25,650 bases of DNA from Megasphaera hominis (GTDB taxonomy: Bacteria > Bacillota > Negativicutes > Veillonellales > Megasphaeraceae), in assembly GCF_014269395.1 (NCBI RefSeq), contig NZ_JACOGK010000034.1, forward strand, positions 1 to 25,650. The letters are read 5' to 3'. The first letter of the stretch is position 1. Each line of letters begins with the position of its first letter. The position numbers and the translations under genes were made by a program. The notes below the pieces were generated by a model that was not told the DNA's origin, ran no database searches, and worked only from the letters and a program-made list of their open reading frames with translations. This document shows positions 1-9,232 of the stretch, piece by piece.

Positions 1-134
1 TACTTCTCCAAGTTGATTCCCTCCATGAATCTGTTGAAAACCAACACCGGATCGCAAATATCCAGAAAATCTGAAATATATAGTGGCAAAATTGCCTGTT
101 TTGGTTTAGAATAATTAGTGGTTGAATTTTTCAT
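1..134 (-). CDS. Transposase N-terminus (IS1182-like), cut by window edge
   Basis: An open frame on the minus strand starts with ATG at 132-134 and runs off the left edge, giving 44 residues. It contains KQAILPLYISDFL, then DPVLVFNRFMEGINLEKY, which resembles the start of IS1182-family DDE transposases: a short 'LPL' strand followed by an aspartate-proline and a 'hydrophobic-FMEGI-L' helix. The catalytic domain lies outside the window, so activity cannot be judged. No strong ribosome binding site is seen. A plus-strand frame across the same bases (1-111) is open but resembles nothing I know. The family call comes from remembered sequence pattern only. Confidence 0.6.
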   Translation of the reverse strand, partial: MKNSTTNYSKPKQAILPLYISDFLDICDPVLVFNRFMEGINLEK

Positions 135-156
135 TGGTTATGTAAATTTTACCACA

Positions 157-198
157 AAAGGAGGTCCGCTGACTCGAAAGAGTCGGTGGACCTCCTTT
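157..198 (-). terminator. Strong hairpin, probable terminator of the sda operon
   Basis: A 19-bp stem (157-175 with 180-198, nearly perfect) closes on a GAAA loop. It lies 47 bases beyond the sdaAA stop. On the minus strand the stem ends in CTTTT followed by a T-rich stretch, which suits an intrinsic terminator. It may also shield the flanking transposase gene from read-through. Confidence 0.6.
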
Positions 199-205
199 GT
201 TATTT

Positions 206-235
206 GGGTCTGTGTTATTTCACAGCCCCTTTTTT
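206..235 (+). terminator. Second hairpin with plus-strand T-tract
   Basis: GGG-T-CTGTG (206-214) pairs with CACAG-CCC (221-228) around a TTATTT loop, followed on the plus strand by a run of Ts at 230-235. In that orientation it looks like an intrinsic terminator, but no plus-strand gene is seen upstream. It may be a bidirectional end or a relic of the adjacent insertion. Confidence 0.35.
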
Positions 236-244
236 ATGTCTCAT

Positions 245-1132
245 TTACGCATTTCTCATTTCCTGCTCCAAGCGCTTGGCAGCCGCGATTCCGGAAGGCG
301 TCCGTGCCAAACCGCCATCAGAGGTTTCCTTTAACGCTACCGGCATCATCCTGCCAATTTCCGCCATGGCTTCGACGACTTCATCGGGCGGAATCATACT
401 GCGCACGCCGGCCAGTGCCATTTCTGCTGCTGCCAGGGCCATAACTGCCAGGCAGGCATTGCGTTTGACACAAGGCACTTCAACCAGGCCGGCAACAGGA
501 TCACAAGCCAGGCCGAGCGTATTTTTCATACATAAGGCCATCGCTTGCAGGATGGCATCGTTAGAACCACCAGCCAGCTGCGTAGCTGCAGCTGCAGCCA
601 TAGCAGCTGCCGTGCCACATTCAGCCTGACAGCCGCCTACAGCCCCGGCCACGCAGGCATTGCGGGCTACGACCTCACCGATTCCGGCTGCCGTAAATAA
701 AGCGTCTACGTTAGCGTCTTCTGACGTTCCCAGTGCTTCACTTACAGCCGTCAGTACAGCTGGCACAATACCGCAGGAACCGGCTGTCGGGCAAGCGACG
801 ACTTTAAACATTTTGGCATTAGCCTCACTGACAGCCAAGGCATATACTTCTGCCTTACGGGCCATAGAACCCAGCAGTTTGGCCTCTGTGTGGGCCATTT
901 TATCGGCATCGCCACCGACGAGACCACTTACGGACGTACCCGTATCGGAAAGACCGGCATCGATGGATTCCCGAAAGACAGCCAGTCTGGAAGCCATGCG
1001 CTGCCGTATGACAGCTTCGCTTTCTTCAGCTGCTTCCATTTCATGATGGACAATGACACCGGCCAGGGTCAGCTTATGTTTTTCCGCCTGCGCCTGTAAT
1101 TCGGCCAGTGATTTATATTCGTATTCGTACAT
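245..1132 (-). CDS. sdaAA: L-serine dehydratase, iron-sulphur-dependent, alpha subunit
   Basis: The 295-residue catalytic subunit of the two-subunit bacterial L-serine dehydratase converts L-serine to pyruvate and ammonia in the cytoplasm, using a [4Fe-4S] cluster rather than PLP. Family signatures are ACPTAGSCGIVP (from residue 113), GGCQAECGTAAAM (C168, C172) and LACDPVAGLVEVPC (C210, C221); these cysteines include the likely cluster ligands. Length is normal for the alpha subunit. The ATG at 1130-1132 follows AGGAGG at good distance, and the gene starts 9 bases after sdaAB, so the two are translated from one message. It is the last gene of the addB-addA-sdaAB-sdaAA run and is followed by a strong hairpin at 157-198. 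Confidence 0.93.
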   Translation of the reverse strand: MYEYEYKSLAELQAQAEKHKLTLAGVIVHHEMEAAEESEAVIRQRMASRLAVFRESIDAGLSDTGTSVSGLVGGDADKMAHTEAKLLGSMARKAEVYALAVSEANAKMFKVVACPTAGSCGIVPAVLTAVSEALGTSEDANVDALFTAAGIGEVVARNACVAGAVGGCQAECGTAAAMAAAAATQLAGGSNDAILQAMALCMKNTLGLACDPVAGLVEVPCVKRNACLAVMALAAAEMALAGVRSMIPPDEVVEAMAEIGRMMPVALKETSDGGLARTPSGIAAAKRLEQEMRNA

Positions 1133-1141
1133 GACATCCTC

Positions 1142-1801
1142 CTATAACGGCGACAAGGTAACAACACTTTTGATCGCAGAAATATTGCGGATCAGATTGA
1201 TGATTTCTTCCGGCACGGGGCTATCTGTGCAAACAATCATCACGGCATCTGCATGTTTGCCACTGCGGAAGACCTTCATGTTAGACACATTAATATGGCC
1301 AATAGCCAGAATGGTCGTCGCCTGGGCAATGATCCCGGGCTGATCATGGTGCAGTGTAATCAGCGTGTGTTCTTCGCCGCTAAGAGATACATCAAAGCCA
1401 TTGATCTCACGAATTTCGATCTTGCCGCCGCCAAGAGACACACCCAGTACTTCCGCCTGGGCCCCGTGTTTTCCCGTCATGGCAATGCGCACCGTATTCG
1501 GATGGTTCACTTCCGCATCAGAACGCTGCAGTGTAATTTGCAACCCTGCTTTTGCTGCCAGCTCAAAGGAATTGCGCAGCCGCGTATCGTCGGCAGAAAA
1601 GCCCAGAAGGCCAGCTACGAGTGCTTTATCTGTGCCGTGCCCTTTATACGTTTTTGCAAAAGAGCCGTATACGGTCAGCGTCGCTGCTGCCGGTTCATCA
1701 TGCAAGATTTTCCGGGCCATCAGACCAATTCTGGCAGCCCCGGCTGTATGGGAACTGGAAGGTCCGATCATGACGGGCCCGATAATATCAAATACACCCA
1801 C
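1142..1801 (-). CDS. sdaAB: L-serine dehydratase, iron-sulphur-dependent, beta subunit
   Basis: The 219-residue partner of SdaAA has the family's PSSSHTAGAARIG motif at residues 14-26 and a C-terminal ACT domain from about 145 to 219, beginning HTLITLHHDQPGIIAQ. In this family the ACT domain is linked to serine sensing. The start codon is GTG at 1799-1801, placed 7 bases after AGGAG; the next codons read GVFDIIGPVMIG, the normal beginning of the protein. Only 13 bases separate it from the addA stop, and the ribosome binding site sits in that gap, so it is probably co-transcribed with addBA. Such a link between repair and serine breakdown is probably a simple operon fusion. Confidence 0.93.
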   Translation of the reverse strand: MGVFDIIGPVMIGPSSSHTAGAARIGLMARKILHDEPAAATLTVYGSFAKTYKGHGTDKALVAGLLGFSADDTRLRNSFELAAKAGLQITLQRSDAEVNHPNTVRIAMTGKHGAQAEVLGVSLGGGKIEIREINGFDVSLSGEEHTLITLHHDQPGIIAQATTILAIGHINVSNMKVFRSGKHADAVMIVCTDSPVPEEIINLIRNISAIKSVVTLSPL

Positions 1802-1814
1802 GTTTTTTCTCCTT

Positions 1815-4800
1815 TCAGGTCAAAGAAATACTCTTGCCTAAGTGCAAGCTGTAAATATAGGTTTCTTTCACAGGGCAGCGACTGATCTGCTCCGTTGCTG
1901 CTTTGTAAATATCCAGCTGGATGGCATAGCGCTGGCGAAAGGCTTCTTCTGTCTCCAGGTGATCTGTTTTATAGTCGACGAGAACCCACGCATCGCCTTC
2001 TTTAAAGAGGCAGTCAATAATGCCCTGTACCAGTATTTCTTCCCCCGCCTCTGCGTCAGCCAGAAGCCCCCGGGCCGGCAAGAGTACACTAAAAGGATAT
2101 TCCCGGTGTACCTGGGGCGATGCAGCCATGCGCTGCCCCAGGGGGGACTGGCTGAACGACAGCAATTCCGGCAAGCGCAACAGCTTTGCCTCTTCGGCCG
2201 TAAAGAAGCCCTGTTCCTGCCACTGCTGTACCTGTTGCTGCAGGTCCTCCAGCGTCAGTGCATGCTGCAGCTGCAAATGCTGCATGGCCTTATGCATGGC
2301 CGTACCACGACGGGCACCGGTAACCTGGTCTTCTTCCTCCTGCAGCCACGGCGGCAGTTCGGCGAATACATCGTCGTCCTGCGGCTCCGTGCCTGCTCCC
2401 GGCGCAGCCAGTTTCTCTTCCTCTGCCAGTTCTGCAAAGAGGCGGCGCTGATACTGCTCTTTAATTTCCGATACAGAATATTTGGCGGCCGTGTGCGTAG
2501 CCTGTGGGTAGTCATATTGCCAGGACAGCGTCTTATCGAACCAGGCCGGCCAGGCAATACCTGTAGGCTTGCCAGCCTGCACACTAGCCAGGAGAGAATC
2601 CGTTTCGCTCTCCCTTTCTGCCACTGCCTGTGGCGTAACACTGCGATGCAGCGTTACCTGCCAAAGGCCGCGGCGCCACGTTCCATCTAAGCCGTTGAGG
2701 ACGCTTTTATCCATTTCCTGCCATTCGTCTTGGCCGGCAAAAAGGGGCATGAGCCAATCCAAATACGTGCGTCCCTGGGCCGGGTCCAAATGCTGCTGCC
2801 AATGTTCCCACGCCGTGTCCAAATGGTTGACACTGCCTACCATAATCAGTTTGTCCCTGGCCCGGGTCATAGCAACGTATAAAATACGCTGTTCTTCCGC
2901 CCGTCCTTCCCAGCCCAGCTGGGCTTTCAGACCATTCCAAATGAAGGTCGGTGTCGAAATACGCCACTCACTGTCAAACTGCCTGAGGCCTATGCCCAAG
3001 GTCTGATGCAGCAAAATATCCCGGGACAAATCCCGTTCATTAAACTGCTTGCCCATATCGGCAATGACGACCACTGGGAATTCGAGGCCCTTGCTCTTAT
3101 GAATGGACAAGATACGGACGACATCTTCTCCTTCTCCCAAGACCTTAGCCGGCGCCAGGTCAATCTCATCGTCCTGCATCTGGTCAATGAGCTGCAGATA
3201 GCGGAACAAGCCGCGATAACCGGCAGCTTCATACTGCCGGGCCCGTTCGTACAGTGCCTTTAAATTCGCTTCCCGTACAGCCCCGCCGGGCATACCGCCG
3301 ACGTAGTGCAGATAGCCCGTATCCTGATAGATCTGATAGAGCAGCTTGGCTACGCTGTTGCGGCGGCTGAAGGTACGCCACGTTTCCAGAGATTGGCAAA
3401 ACGCCTGCAGCTCCGTTGCCCGTTCGGAATCAGCCAGACCGTCTATATAGGCAGGCAAATTCTGCCAAAGCGTGGCCGTACCCGAAAGACGCAGGGCCGA
3501 CAATTCTGTTTCATCCAGGCCGACTAAGGGAGAGCGCAGCACCGCTGCCATAGGCAGATCCTGTTCAGGATTATCGATACAGCGCAGGAGAGACAACATC
3601 ACCTGGACCTCGATGGCCGCAAAATAGCCGCCGTTTTCATCGGCATACACAGGAATGCCGGCAGCCTGCAGGACTTGGGAAAGAACCTGGGCTTTATCCT
3701 TTACAGAACGCAAAAGGATGACCATGTGGCGCCACGAAAGAGGTTCCAGCGTACCATCCTTGCGCTGGACGCAGCGGCCTGAATCATACAGGGCCCGCAG
3801 GCGCTGGGCAATGAGCCAGCCTTCCTTTTCAAGGTTCGTCATTTCTACATTTTCTTTTAGCGCTGCTTCGTCACTGTTCGCCCGGCGCAGCTCATCGGCA
3901 AAGTCCGTACTGTCCCGGTCCAGCAGATGTACCTCTACGGTGCCGCCGAGCCAGCGTTCATCCGTACAGGGCGGCCGGCCTGGATAGAGCTTTTCCCGTT
4001 CTCCATAGGTCATGCCGGCAGAGGTTTCGGTCATTACATTTTCAAAGAGCTCGTTTACTGCCGCAAGGACCGTTTCGTCGCTGCGGAAATTGCGCGCCAG
4101 ATCGATACAGCGCTGAACCGCTGCCGGATCACGGCTATACGCCTGATATTTTGATAAAAACAAGGTCGGATCGGCTAAGCGGAAGCGGTAAATGCTCTGC
4201 TTGATATCGCCGACCATGAAGCGGTTGTTTTCCCTGGATACAAGCTGGGCAATCATTTCCTGTACGCCATTGGTATCCTGATATTCATCCATGAGTACTT
4301 CCTGAAAGGTCTGGCGCAATTCTTCTGCCGCTGCCGAAGGAATAACATGGTCCGGCGTCGACGCAGGATCACGCAGGATCTGAAGACACAAGTGTTCCAA
4401 ATCGTTGAAATCGACCCAGCCCTTTTCTTTCTTGGCTGCCCCATAGGCAGCAGCAAAGTCACGGGTTACCTGCACCAGCCCTTTGACATAGGGCTGTAAC
4501 GCCCGGAGACTCGCAAGCCACGCTTCATCGGTACCGGCAAAAAAGGTTTCTACCAAGGTGTTGACTTGATTTTTTACGTCTTTGCGCACAATATCCTTGC
4601 AGTAATCCCAGCGGTCCTTTTCCGGCGCCTCCAGTTTGCGCAGGGATACAATACGTGTAAATTGTATCGCCTTCATAGCCAGACGCAGGCCCAGCCAGGT
4701 TTCTTGATCGTACGCATTCTGTAACATCTGGCACTCTGCTTCCAGCTGTTCGCGGCCCGTATCGAGGCGGACCGAAAAAGCCAGGCTGTCAATCGCCTCG

Positions 4801-5492
4801 TGCAAGCGGCGGATGGACGACGCCAGCTGTACCTTGACATAGCGCATAATCGGCTGACACCACGGCAACTCATCAATAGTTGTCTGAGGCCCCAGATCAT
4901 AATTAGCCGCACTCTGTTCCAGCCAATAGTCTGGCCAAGGCGAACTGCGGGAAAAGGTATATAAGCGGATGATTTCTTCCATGAGCGCTTCATCGCCATG
5001 TTCGTCACCAAACATTTCCGCCAGGGGATACAAAACCTGGGCCTTCTGTTCGTCTTCATAATATTGTAAAAAGAGGTCTTCCAATACGCGATGCTGCAAC
5101 AGAATCAGCTCTTCCTGACCGGCAACGGTAAAGCGGGGATCTATATTGATACGATAGAAATACCGTTTGATGACAAACTGGCAGAAAGAATGGAGCGTTG
5201 AAATGTGAGCCGAAGGCATGAGCGCCAGCTGCCGTTCTGCCATGACCGTATTACCACTGGCCAGTTCTTTGGCCAGCGCTGCGGCAATACGTTCCCGCAT
5301 TTCTGCAGCAGCCGCCTTGGTAAACGTAACGACGAGCATTTCCGTAATATCAATGGGCTGTTTGGCATCGAGGAGGCGGCGAATAATCCGTTCGACTAAG
5401 ACGGCCGTTTTGCCAGAACCGGCTGCGGCCGACAAGAGCAGGGTTTGCTGGCGGCTATCAATGGCCGCCTGTTGTTCCTTAGTCCAGGCCAT
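1815..5492 (-). CDS. addA: ATP-dependent helicase/nuclease AddA
   Basis: AddA is the UvrD-like helicase plus nuclease subunit of AddAB, which resects double-strand breaks for RecA loading. The 1225-residue protein has Walker A (SAAAGSGKT, 21-29), Walker B DEYQDT (402-407), motif III GDIKQSIYRFR (428-438), the late motifs LSIHKSKGLEF and LYVAMTRARDKL, and a RecB-type nuclease with VDYKTD at 1172-1177 followed by the Q-x3-Y helix (IQLDIYKAA). All helicase and nuclease residues I can check are present. I chose the ATG at 5490-5492 (MAWTKEQQ): it sits 9 bases after GGAAGGAG, whereas an ATG three codons earlier touches that site. The start lies inside the end of addB, which implies translational coupling. 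Confidence 0.95.
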   Translation of the reverse strand: MAWTKEQQAAIDSRQQTLLLSAAAGSGKTAVLVERIIRRLLDAKQPIDITEMLVVTFTKAAAAEMRERIAAALAKELASGNTVMAERQLALMPSAHISTLHSFCQFVIKRYFYRINIDPRFTVAGQEELILLQHRVLEDLFLQYYEDEQKAQVLYPLAEMFGDEHGDEALMEEIIRLYTFSRSSPWPDYWLEQSAANYDLGPQTTIDELPWCQPIMRYVKVQLASSIRRLHEAIDSLAFSVRLDTGREQLEAECQMLQNAYDQETWLGLRLAMKAIQFTRIVSLRKLEAPEKDRWDYCKDIVRKDVKNQVNTLVETFFAGTDEAWLASLRALQPYVKGLVQVTRDFAAAYGAAKKEKGWVDFNDLEHLCLQILRDPASTPDHVIPSAAAEELRQTFQEVLMDEYQDTNGVQEMIAQLVSRENNRFMVGDIKQSIYRFRLADPTLFLSKYQAYSRDPAAVQRCIDLARNFRSDETVLAAVNELFENVMTETSAGMTYGEREKLYPGRPPCTDERWLGGTVEVHLLDRDSTDFADELRRANSDEAALKENVEMTNLEKEGWLIAQRLRALYDSGRCVQRKDGTLEPLSWRHMVILLRSVKDKAQVLSQVLQAAGIPVYADENGGYFAAIEVQVMLSLLRCIDNPEQDLPMAAVLRSPLVGLDETELSALRLSGTATLWQNLPAYIDGLADSERATELQAFCQSLETWRTFSRRNSVAKLLYQIYQDTGYLHYVGGMPGGAVREANLKALYERARQYEAAGYRGLFRYLQLIDQMQDDEIDLAPAKVLGEGEDVVRILSIHKSKGLEFPVVVIADMGKQFNERDLSRDILLHQTLGIGLRQFDSEWRISTPTFIWNGLKAQLGWEGRAEEQRILYVAMTRARDKLIMVGSVNHLDTAWEHWQQHLDPAQGRTYLDWLMPLFAGQDEWQEMDKSVLNGLDGTWRRGLWQVTLHRSVTPQAVAERESETDSLLASVQAGKPTGIAWPAWFDKTLSWQYDYPQATHTAAKYSVSEIKEQYQRRLFAELAEEEKLAAPGAGTEPQDDDVFAELPPWLQEEEDQVTGARRGTAMHKAMQHLQLQHALTLEDLQQQVQQWQEQGFFTAEEAKLLRLPELLSFSQSPLGQRMAASPQVHREYPFSVLLPARGLLADAEAGEEILVQGIIDCLFKEGDAWVLVDYKTDHLETEEAFRQRYAIQLDIYKAATEQISRCPVKETYIYSLHLGKSISLT

Positions 5493-8400
5493 GTTTTTCA
5501 TCTCCTTCCTGCTTAATGCGTGCAATGAGCTCATCGGCACTGAAATTCGCCACGAGTTCATAGCAATTGTCATGCGTATGCGGATCAAAGGCACAGACGG
5601 CATGATACGCACAGTAGGTACAACGGCTCTGATTCTTCAGCAATAGAGGCATAATGGAAATCTCACCGTCAGCCATGCGGCCGGCAATATGAAAAATACG
5701 TTTTTCTGCCAGCTTTAAGGCGCTAAGCCACCATTCTGCAGGATACACCGTATTCCAGGAGGTCGTCAGCGTCCCGTCTTTCTTGACGTTCAGATTGACA
5801 AAGGACGACGCCTTTTCCATGGACGTGTCCAGACTGGCCATGAGCTCCGGATTATCCAGATAAAAGCCTTTCATCCGGTGTTCCTTATTATATAAGTCTT
5901 CCTTTTCCGTCTGATCCAGCAAGGAATTGGCCGTTTGCTTTTTGCTGCGTACATAGCAGTACAAAATGGCTGCCGGCAAAGCCGGAGGCTGAGTATTGCG
6001 CAAGGCCACGTCCATATAGGTCAAGAGCTGTAACTCAAGACCTGTATAGATTTTCCCCAAATCGAGGACCGTATGGCCAGATTTATAATCGATAATGATG
6101 ACATACGTAACGCCGTCTTCGCAAAACGTATCTACCCGGTCAATTTGTCCTGTGACGATGACGTCTATGCCATTAGGCAGGCTGAATTCCAAGGCCGGCC
6201 AAGCCTCGGCGCCGCGGCCAAAGCCTTTTTCTACAGCGGCCATATGGAAATTGGAGACAGCATTAAATTCACAAAGACGGGTCACTGTCCGGATGAGCAC
6301 TTGAATGAGCCGGCCTTTAATTTGTACGAAGTAGGCATTGGACATGAGAATATCGTTCTGGATATGCGGTGATAATTCTTCTACCACCTGCAGACACAAG
6401 GGCGCTATCTCTTCTTTTTTCAAATCATGCCACTGCCGTCCATCCTGAAGGAGCCAGGCGCCCATACGCCGCAGTGCTTCGTGAACGAGCACGCCCAGGT
6501 CAGGAGCGGTAAAGCGCTGCAGCCGTCGTTCTTCCAGCTTCAGGCCGTATTGGGCAAAATAGGCAAAGGGGCATTGCCGGTAACTTTCAAAGCGGGTGAC
6601 TGAACCGACAATTTTTCCTTTAGGTGCATAGAGACCGCGTACAATGGGCTGGGGCAATACGCTGGCCTTATTATGATAGAACAAACCTTGTACGGCCTGT
6701 TTGGCTGCCAGGCTATAGCCGTGTGCCAAAGCCCAGTCATAGAGCGACCACCATAGATCATGTACCGGTTCCTGCTCTACAGCCGGACGCAGCATGACCG
6801 GCAGGTATTTCAAGGCTTCCGGCAGGGAGACAATATAATCCTGTGCTGTGGCCAACGTAATTTCATCCATTTCCCGCCGCACTCCGGAAACATAGCCCTT
6901 ATCGAGGAGCTGCTGGATCCACAAAGATGGTGACAGGGCATCCCCCTGTTCATCGGCTAAGGCGTAACTCAAATAGACGCGTTCACTGGCCCGGTGGACA
7001 GCCAGATAAAAGAGGAATCGTTCCTGGAGAGAACGGAACCGGCTGCCCGGCCCCAAGGTAAAACCGGCACTATTCAGAGCCTTTCGTTCCGTATCATTCA
7101 GCAGTCCTTCGTCACCACTATGCTGGGGGAAGACACCATCATTAAGGCCACAGACAAATACAATACGGCCGCGCATCGTGTAGCCACGTTCGATGGACGT
7201 TACCATAACGTGGTCGAGTGTCGGCGGAATGACGCTGAAGGTCATAGTCCCCAGTCCATCCTCTACCATTTGGGAAAATTCGTCTACATTTGTCTCGTCA
7301 GCACCGCAAAGGGTGACGATTTCATTGAGAAACGCCAAGAGCTTTTTCCATACCTGTTCATGCTCTTTGCTCTCTAACGTCCGTCCTGCAGTGTCATCGT
7401 CCTGCCGCCACTGGCGCAATACGTCCGGCACGCCAAGGTGCTGCAAAAACTGATACAACAGGGTACACCAATCACGCAGGGTTTTTGCCTTCTGTGCCGC
7501 CTGCCAATAGGGAATTACCAGATCGCGTACACGCTGGCGCAGGCCGTTGATTTCTGCCAGCGCCTCTTCTGTTTCGCTATCGGCCTGGTCCCCGGGCTGA
7601 AAATAAGGGCGATAGTAGTAGGTCCACGCAGCATCGCGCAGCCAATGACGGCCTGTAATACCGTTAGCCAGGCAATAATTTTCCAGAATATCTACTTCAT
7701 GCCGGGACAGGGGAAACAGATCCGTTTTGAGCAGGCGGAATACAGATTCATGGGACCAGTTAGAGCGCAGGAGAGCCAAGAGCGAAGACACGACGGCTAC
7801 AGCCGGATGGGACAGCATAGGCCGCCGATAGTCTGTAAAACAGGGAATACCATAGGCCGGAAAAATACGTTCTGCAATCGTATCATAGAGACCGCTGGCA
7901 CGAGTCAGAACGAGAAAATCACGATAGCGGTACCCATGCCGGACCAGGCGCGAAATACGCCGGGCAATGGCATCGATTTCTGTATTTCTGTCCAGACATT
8001 CCGAAACGATAACTTCCTCTACAGGTACATCCTGTACAGCCAGTACAGGCTCAAAAAAGCCATCTGTAAAGCGCCTTACGCCTGTAACCTCCGGATCAGG
8101 CAGCGTTTCTGTTTCCAATTGGGGAAAAACCTTGCGCAGCGTCCGGTACACATCCCAGGGACGATGAAAGAGCGCCGTATCCAGTGACTGGCGTTGTAAA
8201 TGTTTGGCATCCATGGCCAGAGTAATCGTCAGGGATACGGCATGCTGTTCGATCACCTCGAGAACTGTGAGCTGCTCCGGTGTAAACCATTGGAAACCAT
8301 CTACCCAGACGCGGGCGCCTTGCAAAAACGAGTAATCCGGCAATTCCTTTGCCAGCAAGGTCAGCGTATCATCAACACTGCCAAAATGGTCTGACAAAAA

Positions 8401-8892
8401 GGCCAGATATTTTTCATACAAGATAGAAATATCCGTCAGCTTATGTGATAAAGTGAGACTATCCAAGGTTTCTGCAGCCTGCTTCAAATCTTCCGGCGTA
8501 ATACAGAAAGAGCGGCATTCCATTAGAAACTGGCCCATAGTTGTCACAAAATTGGGCTGTTGTGCCGCTGTCCTAAGGACAGTCAATTCTTCCCCGTATT
8601 GCCGCAGCAGCCGCTGCAAGATGAGGTGCCGCGATAGCTCAGATAAAGATTCGTGTTCTTTGCCACGTTCCTGAAACACTTGAAAGGCCAGGCGGGAAAA
8701 GCCAAAAATTTGGGTTCCCATAAAGCCCCGGCCTGGCGTAGACGCGGCAAAACGCCGTTCTACACTATAGGTTGCCTGATCAGGCACTAAGAGAATCGCC
8801 TGGTTTCCTTGGTCTGCCCAGGCTTTAATTTGCGAAAAGCAGTATTCTGTTTTGCCACTGCCGGCCTTGCCGAAGAGGACCGTAACCGCCAT
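5479..8892 (-). CDS. addB: ATP-dependent helicase/nuclease subunit AddB
   Basis: AddB is the second subunit of the AddAB helicase-nuclease; it carries an inactive helicase fold for Chi recognition and a second RecB-type nuclease. The 1137-residue protein begins MAVTVLFGKAGSGKT, an intact Walker A at 8-15. The nuclease motif reads VIIIDYKSG and is followed by LELQLLTYMD. The iron-sulphur staple is complete: one cysteine in SYRQCPFAYF and three near the C-terminus (C1091, C1094, C1100, in RCTYCAYHAVC). The ATG at 8892 follows AAGAAGGAAC at acceptable distance. The stop lies 14 bases into addA. It is the first gene of the operon; the promoter must lie in 8893-9168. Confidence 0.95.
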   Translation of the reverse strand: MAVTVLFGKAGSGKTEYCFSQIKAWADQGNQAILLVPDQATYSVERRFAASTPGRGFMGTQIFGFSRLAFQVFQERGKEHESLSELSRHLILQRLLRQYGEELTVLRTAAQQPNFVTTMGQFLMECRSFCITPEDLKQAAETLDSLTLSHKLTDISILYEKYLAFLSDHFGSVDDTLTLLAKELPDYSFLQGARVWVDGFQWFTPEQLTVLEVIEQHAVSLTITLAMDAKHLQRQSLDTALFHRPWDVYRTLRKVFPQLETETLPDPEVTGVRRFTDGFFEPVLAVQDVPVEEVIVSECLDRNTEIDAIARRISRLVRHGYRYRDFLVLTRASGLYDTIAERIFPAYGIPCFTDYRRPMLSHPAVAVVSSLLALLRSNWSHESVFRLLKTDLFPLSRHEVDILENYCLANGITGRHWLRDAAWTYYYRPYFQPGDQADSETEEALAEINGLRQRVRDLVIPYWQAAQKAKTLRDWCTLLYQFLQHLGVPDVLRQWRQDDDTAGRTLESKEHEQVWKKLLAFLNEIVTLCGADETNVDEFSQMVEDGLGTMTFSVIPPTLDHVMVTSIERGYTMRGRIVFVCGLNDGVFPQHSGDEGLLNDTERKALNSAGFTLGPGSRFRSLQERFLFYLAVHRASERVYLSYALADEQGDALSPSLWIQQLLDKGYVSGVRREMDEITLATAQDYIVSLPEALKYLPVMLRPAVEQEPVHDLWWSLYDWALAHGYSLAAKQAVQGLFYHNKASVLPQPIVRGLYAPKGKIVGSVTRFESYRQCPFAYFAQYGLKLEERRLQRFTAPDLGVLVHEALRRMGAWLLQDGRQWHDLKKEEIAPLCLQVVEELSPHIQNDILMSNAYFVQIKGRLIQVLIRTVTRLCEFNAVSNFHMAAVEKGFGRGAEAWPALEFSLPNGIDVIVTGQIDRVDTFCEDGVTYVIIIDYKSGHTVLDLGKIYTGLELQLLTYMDVALRNTQPPALPAAILYCYVRSKKQTANSLLDQTEKEDLYNKEHRMKGFYLDNPELMASLDTSMEKASSFVNLNVKKDGTLTTSWNTVYPAEWWLSALKLAEKRIFHIAGRMADGEISIMPLLLKNQSRCTYCAYHAVCAFDPHTHDNCYELVANFSADELIARIKQEGDEKHGLD

Positions 8893-9168
8893 AGCCGTTC
8901 CTTCTTTCTATAAAAAATTGGACCTATCCATTCACGTAAACCTATTTTATCATACCTAGGCAGAAGACTGCTATCCTCTATAGGAGAGGGATGAATGCCC
9001 TTTTTGAATAAAATAACAATCATGAAATAAATTAATATGATATATAACAAAACATATAAGCGATAGAAATCCAAAGGGGAAGGTGTATAAACCATGTACT
9101 AATGGTTAAGCAACAAATCAAATTCTCTGCGCACGGACAACGTCCGCTAGAAAAAAGACAAAAAAATA
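8893..9168. other. Gene-free, AT-rich region upstream of addB
   Basis: This stretch lies between the radical SAM terminator and addB. It holds a weak minus-strand promoter candidate (TTGCTT at 9108-9113, 16-base spacer, TTTATA at 9086-9091). A dyad AACCAT-N6-ATGGTT (9090-9107) overlaps its spacer. A small hairpin CGGAC-AAC-GTCCG lies at 9134-9146. A minus-strand frame here could encode a short hydrophobic peptide but lacks a ribosome binding site. Nothing stronger is visible. Confidence 0.4.
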
Positions 9169-9201
9169 GGGTAATGACAGAAGCGTTCCCCGTCATTACC
9201 C
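9160..9201 (-). terminator. Intrinsic terminator of the radical SAM gene
   Basis: A perfect 10-bp stem (9169-9178 with 9192-9201) is followed on the minus strand by TATTTTTTT (9160-9168). It lies 32 bases past the radical SAM stop and separates that gene from the addB operon. Confidence 0.85.
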
Positions 9202-9232
9202 CCAATTTTCTCTCAGGATCGTTGCCAGCCTG

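Noticed and set aside
5493..5612. Extended N-terminus of AddA, starting 40 codons earlier
   Set aside because: The extra part lies in another frame of addB and has no ribosome binding site; the ATG at 5492 fits the family start and the site GGAAGGAG.
8787..9095. Minus-strand frame for a short hydrophobic peptide upstream of addB
   Set aside because: It has one plausible membrane segment but no ribosome binding site, overlaps addB in another frame by about 100 bases, and its hydrophobicity follows from the AT-rich DNA.
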